From CAZMCT01 sp964564785 (lineage in GTDB: Bacteria; Planctomycetota; Phycisphaerae; UBA1845; Fen-1342), in the NCBI GenBank assembly GCA_964564785.1, contig CAZMCT010000044.1, positions 1 through 26,186 of the forward strand: a stretch of DNA of 26,186 bases, in the 5' to 3' direction. How positions within the stretch are numbered: the first letter of the stretch is position 1; each line of letters begins with the position of its first letter. Made by a program: the position numbers and the translations under genes. The notes under the pieces are model-generated. The model saw nothing but the letters and a program-made list of their open reading frames with translations. It was not told where the DNA came from and ran no database searches. Shown piece by piece: positions 22,862-26,186 of this stretch.

Positions 22862-22990
22862 TGTGGCACCGGGTTGTGGCACCGGGCTGTGGCACCGGGC
22901 TGTGGCACCGCCGCCCTCGGCGGTGAACGCTCAGCCGGGGGCGGCTGAGCCACAGTGGGTGAACGCTCAGCCGGGGGCGGCTGAGCCACA
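22862..22990. repeat. Tandem 13-bp repeats followed by two identical 33-bp hairpin repeats
   Basis: Four 13-bp units of TGTGGCACCGGGC type run from 22862 to 22913. Two identical 33-bp units follow at 22922-22954 and 22958-22990; each contains the hairpin GCTCAGCC-GGGGGC-GGCTGAGC. They lie just after the Vps4-like gene stop. They have no spacer variation or array of CRISPR type. They are probably a dispersed repeat family that could also end or stabilise the Vps4-like transcript. Confidence 0.8.
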
Positions 22991-23071
22991 AGAACGCCGG
23001 GTGCGTTTCGAATACACTCGTGTCAAATACCCTCGTGACGGTGGCAGGTAGCCGCAGGCAGGAGAACGCAG

Positions 23072-23293
23072 ATGCGATCAGTGGGAATGGCCTACGGGCT
23101 CTGGGCCTTGTGCATCGTGGGCGTCGCGGGTGTGCATCGGTTCTACGCCGGCCGGTACATCACCGGCGTGATCTGGCTGCTGACCTGGGGGCTGCTGGGA
23201 ATCGGGTTGCTGATCGACCTGTTCCTGATTCCGAGCATGATTGAAAAGAAAAACCGCGACCTGGCCCTGGCGGGGAGCTGGCAGGTGGCATGA
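23072..23293 (+). CDS. TM2-domain membrane protein
   Basis: This 73-residue protein is a minimal TM2 domain: two membrane helices joined by a short turn. The first helix leads into the signature GVHRFYAGRYITG, and the second contains TWGLLGIGLLIDLFLIP, where the GIG and Asp-Leu are family hallmarks. A short charged tail EKKNRD follows. ATG 23072 has AGGAG 7-8 bases upstream. TM2 proteins are small membrane proteins of poorly known function and often occur next to envelope-stress or PspA-like genes. It lies after the repeat block that follows the Vps4-like gene, so shared transcription is uncertain. Confidence 0.9.
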   Translation: MRSVGMAYGLWALCIVGVAGVHRFYAGRYITGVIWLLTWGLLGIGLLIDLFLIPSMIEKKNRDLALAGSWQVA

Positions 23294-23550
23294 CGTCGGA
23301 TGGTCGGAAGGCGAGAAAGGCAACCGCGCGCACATGCACGACCACGGACCCCCGATTTCGCCGCGGCAGAATGACCCTCGCCCCGCCCGGGGCGGAGAGG
23401 CTACGCTATGCGGCGAACCGCGGGCTGTGCCCGCGCCGGCTGGCCGATACCCCTCCGGTACGGTCACAATACGGTTCTCCGCGTCGTCCCTGGGGCCCAT
23501 CGTGTCCTCTGTGCCTCGGGGGTGGTCCTGGGGCGGAGCGCTGACCGACG

Positions 23551-25308
23551 ATGGTCCGTGACATCCTGAAAAGCCTGGCCGACGCTTCGATCGCGGCGCT
23601 TCGCGTGCGCGGCAGCGAGTGGCCGCGCAGCCTGCTGGCCGGCACGCTGATTCCCGACGCGTGGATGGGCGTCGTGCTACAGCCGGACGGCCGGCGGCGG
23701 TTCGTGCCGGCCGGGGAGGATCCGCAGCCCGATCGCGACGACGTGCTGGTACTGGCCCGGAACCGCGCCATCGCCGTGCCGGTCGAGTTGCGGGATGCCC
23801 CGGCCGGGGACGGGCACGCCGTACACGCGCGCGTCGAACTCCTGGTTCGGCCGCCGGCACGGGACGACGAGCTGGCGGCGCTGGCGCGGACCCTGGTAAC
23901 GGGCGACGCGCTGACGCTCGATGCCCTGGCCCACTACTTCTCGACCAGCGGGGCCCGGGCGGCGCTGCAACGCTTCATCCGCGAGCGGCCGGCCGGGGCG
24001 CTGGTGCACGAGGAACTACGGGCGGCGTTACTGGACCATTTGCAGAACGAGCTGAAGGGTGTGCTGTTCGCGGCCGGTCTGGTGCTCGAGCGGCTGGGAG
24101 CGGTCGAATTCACAAGTCCAACGCTATCGGAGGAGGAATCGCGTCAACGGGCGACCGCACGGCAGGTGAGCGCGTTGGAGGCCCGCAGCGTCGTCGAGCG
24201 GGCCGCGCTGGCCGCGACGCAGCGGCGGCTGGATGACCTCGGCACGGTGCTGGGCAAGCTCAAGCAAGCCAGCGCCGCCGGTGCCGGGCTGAATTGGCAC
24301 GAACTGCTGCCGAGCCTGACGCCGGGCGAGCGCGGCCGCCTGCTGGAGTCGCTATGGCGGCTGACGCCCGACCACGAGGTCGCGACGGCCATCGTGGTCG
24401 TTGCCGGACGGACGTGTGCGTGGCTGGACCCGGCGGCACCGCACGCCCTCGCGCGACAGGTGACGCTGCCGGACGACCTGGGCGGGCTGCGAAGCGTGGA
24501 CTACGACGCGGCCGCCGACACGCTGCTGGTCGGGGCGGCGACGGGGGTGTGGCGGATTCACGCGGGTGACGGGAGTGTGCAGGCGCGGTTCGCGGTTCCG
24601 AAGCCGGGCGAGGTCCGAACGGGATTTAACGGCTCGGTGATCGGCGGCGAGCGGCTGTACGCGACCCACTCGCAGCTCGGGGCGTGGAGCTGGTCGCTCG
24701 CGCGGCCGGCGGAGGCGGTGCCGCTGCTGCGGCCGGTGGCGGGCGTGCCAAAGACGGTCCGCGGAGTGCTGATCGATGCGCAGGGGCGGGTGCTGCTGGC
24801 GGCCGATACGAGAGTGCGCGCTTTCGACGCGGCGGGCGACGAGCTGTGGTCGACCGGGGCGGCCGAGAGCTCGATTCAGTGCCTGGCGGCGCTGGAAGAG
24901 CGGCTGTACGCGGGCACGGCGAGCGGGGCGCTGCTGTGCTGCGACGTGCGGCTGCCGGGCGAGTGGCTGGTCGTGCATCGCGGGACGTCGGCGATCGAGT
25001 CGGTGCAGGCGCGGCGCTGGGACGACCTGGTGGAGCTGGTGATTCCGACCGGAGCGACGGGCGTGGCGGGGGTGTACGCGGAGGAGGGGCTGGTCGCGCG
25101 GCTGATGGAGGCCTCGCAGCCGGTGCGGCGGGCATGGGCGTGCGACGACACCCTCGTGGGCCTGACCGAGAATCGCGACCGGCTGATCGTGCTGACGGCG
25201 ACGATGCCCGGACGGACGGGCGTGGAGGTGCCGGTGGCCCGACTGCTCAGCCACGCGGTGCAGGATGTGGCGCTGGTCACGCAGCGGGCGCCGGGCGCGG
25301 GACGCTAG
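23551..25308 (+). CDS. SPFH-like domain fused to a beta-propeller
   Basis: This 585-residue protein has no signal peptide or clear membrane helix. Residues 30-190 look like an SPFH/band-7 domain: strands around VVLQPDGRRRFVPAGED, RDDVLVLARNRAIAVPVEL and VHARVELLVR, then helices LVHEELRAALLDHLQNELKG and a strand LERLGAVEFTSPTL, the order seen in stomatin/flotillin-type proteins. A coiled coil follows (195-245). Residues 275-575 contain repeated strand units such as ADTLLVGAATGVWRIHAGDG, RVRAFDAAGDELW and RLYAGTASGALLCCDV, typical of a WD40/PQQ-like propeller. SPFH proteins organise membrane patches, and bacterial forms occur near PspA-like genes, so it is a plausible scaffold for the upstream ESCRT-like system. 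The 257-base gap before it holds only a small GC hairpin (23379-23394). The start has a weak ribosome binding site. Confidence 0.65.
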   Translation: MVRDILKSLADASIAALRVRGSEWPRSLLAGTLIPDAWMGVVLQPDGRRRFVPAGEDPQPDRDDVLVLARNRAIAVPVELRDAPAGDGHAVHARVELLVRPPARDDELAALARTLVTGDALTLDALAHYFSTSGARAALQRFIRERPAGALVHEELRAALLDHLQNELKGVLFAAGLVLERLGAVEFTSPTLSEEESRQRATARQVSALEARSVVERAALAATQRRLDDLGTVLGKLKQASAAGAGLNWHELLPSLTPGERGRLLESLWRLTPDHEVATAIVVVAGRTCAWLDPAAPHALARQVTLPDDLGGLRSVDYDAAADTLLVGAATGVWRIHAGDGSVQARFAVPKPGEVRTGFNGSVIGGERLYATHSQLGAWSWSLARPAEAVPLLRPVAGVPKTVRGVLIDAQGRVLLAADTRVRAFDAAGDELWSTGAAESSIQCLAALEERLYAGTASGALLCCDVRLPGEWLVVHRGTSAIESVQARRWDDLVELVIPTGATGVAGVYAEEGLVARLMEASQPVRRAWACDDTLVGLTENRDRLIVLTATMPGRTGVEVPVARLLSHAVQDVALVTQRAPGAGR

Positions 25309-25397
25309 GCGCGGGTGCGGGACCTGCTATTCGGCACTTGGCGTCCGCAACCAGACGCATCACACGGCCGGCGCTGCCATCCTGGAGGTGTAGCGAC

Positions 25398-26108
25398 GTG
25401 ACGCCGCCTCAAACCCGAAACGAGCTGGCGCGGGTCATCGACCACACGCTACTGCGGCCCGAGGCGACCGTCGCGCTCGTCGACCGGCTCTGCGACGAGT
25501 GCCTGGCCCATGGTTTCCACGCCGCATGCGTGAATCCGGTGTGGGTGGCGCGCTGCGTCGACCGGCTCGCGCACAGCCCGACGGTCGTCGTCGCCGTCGC
25601 CGGCTTTCCGCTCGGAGCGAGCACGTCGGAGCAGAAAGCATTCGAGGCTCGGGCTGCCGTCGAGTCCGGCGCGCGAGAAGTCGATATGGTCGTGCATCTC
25701 GGCGCGCTGGTGGCCGGCGATCACGCGACCGTGGTCCGCGACATCGCGGCCGTCGTCGACGCTGTCAAGTTGGTGGACGAACGTGCGCTGGTCAAGGTGA
25801 TCCTCGAGACGCGGGCTCTGCACGCAGACCAGATCGTGCTGGGCTGCCGCTGCGTGGCCGAGGCCCAAGCCGACTTCGTCAAGACTTCGACCGGTTTTCA
25901 CCCCGCCGGCGGCGCTACGGTCGAGCACGTCGCACTGCTGCGGCGCTCAGCCGCACCGCTGAAGGTGAAGGCAGCCGGCGGGATCCGCGACCTCGAGACG
26001 GCAATGGCCATGCTCACCGCTGGTGCGGACCGGCTGGGAATGTCCGCGAGCGTCGAGGTGATTCGAGCGTTGCCGGCGGCCGCAGGGGCGCACGGGGCGA
26101 CCCCATGA
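25398..26108 (+). CDS. deoC: Deoxyribose-phosphate aldolase
   Basis: DeoC splits 2-deoxyribose 5-phosphate into acetaldehyde and glyceraldehyde 3-phosphate in nucleoside breakdown. The 236-residue product begins IDHTLLRPEAT near its start, a family hallmark. The Schiff-base lysine is Lys162 in VKTSTGF, the second catalytic lysine is Lys191 in KAAGGI, and the acid is Asp96 in EVDMVV. The start is GTG 25398 with GGAGGTG 7 bases upstream; the frame stays open far upstream but there it is a shadow of the SPFH-propeller gene. It is an ordinary metabolic gene and I see no functional link with the cluster before it. Its stop overlaps a possible next gene as ATGA. Confidence 0.95.
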   Translation: MTPPQTRNELARVIDHTLLRPEATVALVDRLCDECLAHGFHAACVNPVWVARCVDRLAHSPTVVVAVAGFPLGASTSEQKAFEARAAVESGAREVDMVVHLGALVAGDHATVVRDIAAVVDAVKLVDERALVKVILETRALHADQIVLGCRCVAEAQADFVKTSTGFHPAGGATVEHVALLRRSAAPLKVKAAGGIRDLETAMAMLTAGADRLGMSASVEVIRALPAAAGAHGATP

Positions 26109-26186
26109 CCCGCGGCCGTGATATGTCGCCGTGCGGGCGCTGTGGCCGCTGGGCGACGCCCCGTGGCGGCCGGCCGCCGCGGGATT
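26105..26186 (+). CDS. Possible start of a gene overlapping deoC, cut by the window edge
   Basis: An ATG overlaps the deoC stop in the coupling arrangement ATGA, and its frame stays open to the window end (27 codons). The visible peptide includes SPCGRCGRW, a CxxC pair that might start a zinc site, and is otherwise Arg/Gly/Pro-rich. In DNA this GC-rich, 27 open codons carry little weight, so the call rests mainly on the overlap. Confidence 0.35.
   Translation, partial: MTRGRDMSPCGRCGRWATPRGGRPPRD

Noticed and set aside
22862..22990. Possible CRISPR array
   Set aside because: Units are adjacent or 3 bases apart with no spacers, and two different units are involved.

Overview
The window is GC-rich bacterial chromosome, probably from a planctomycete (Planctomycetota, perhaps Phycisphaerae-like). 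This rests on overall gene style: a very large ResB and a CcsA with a long extracytoplasmic N-terminus, an LptE/BamD-like outer-membrane set, a kinase carrying zinc ribbons, FG-GAP proteins, and many dispersed intergenic repeats. There is no rRNA or other marker gene to confirm it. I see no tRNA, rRNA or CRISPR array.

Left part (1-15.6 kb), mostly housekeeping. pepE (dipeptidase) is followed by a divergent pair: corA (Mg2+ channel, minus) and resB-ccsA (cytochrome c maturation, plus), sharing a short region with a symmetrical -10 box. Then come genes on the minus strand: rny (RNase Y, with a hairpin over its ribosome binding site), a HAD hydrolase, ftsH, lptE and a BamD-like TPR protein. The last four read as one transcript, TPR-lptE-ftsH-HAD, from a near-consensus promoter at 13.6 kb. 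Divergent to it is a secreted FG-GAP protein, and then minus-strand queF (queuosine synthesis).

Right part (16-25.3 kb), the notable region. All genes are on the plus strand: a small membrane protein, a Ser/Thr kinase with two zinc ribbons, a membrane-anchored zinc ribbon, a winged-helix protein fused to an ESCRT-III-like helical core, two further ESCRT-III/Snf7-like proteins, a hypothetical protein, a Vps4-like AAA ATPase with an N-terminal MIT-like domain, a TM2-domain membrane protein, and a protein joining an SPFH-like domain to a beta-propeller. One Snf7-like protein ends in a sequence closely resembling the eukaryotic MIM1 motif, the peptide that Vps4 MIT domains bind. Together these look like a compact ESCRT-III/Vps4-type membrane-remodelling system in a bacterium: filament subunits, a recruiting subunit built like CHMP7, a disassembly ATPase, and probable membrane-scaffold and signalling partners. 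Homology is read from motifs and helix patterns by eye. The Vps4 assignment is strong, the MIM1-bearing Snf7 protein good, and the other two ESCRT-III assignments moderate.

The ESCRT-like cluster is interrupted by dispersed repeats: a MITE-like element at 19.2 kb, a decayed four-helix-bundle (23S rRNA IVP family) gene inside inverted repeats at 20.0-20.35 kb, and tandem and hairpin repeats at 22.9 kb. The window ends with deoC and the start of a possible overlapping gene.
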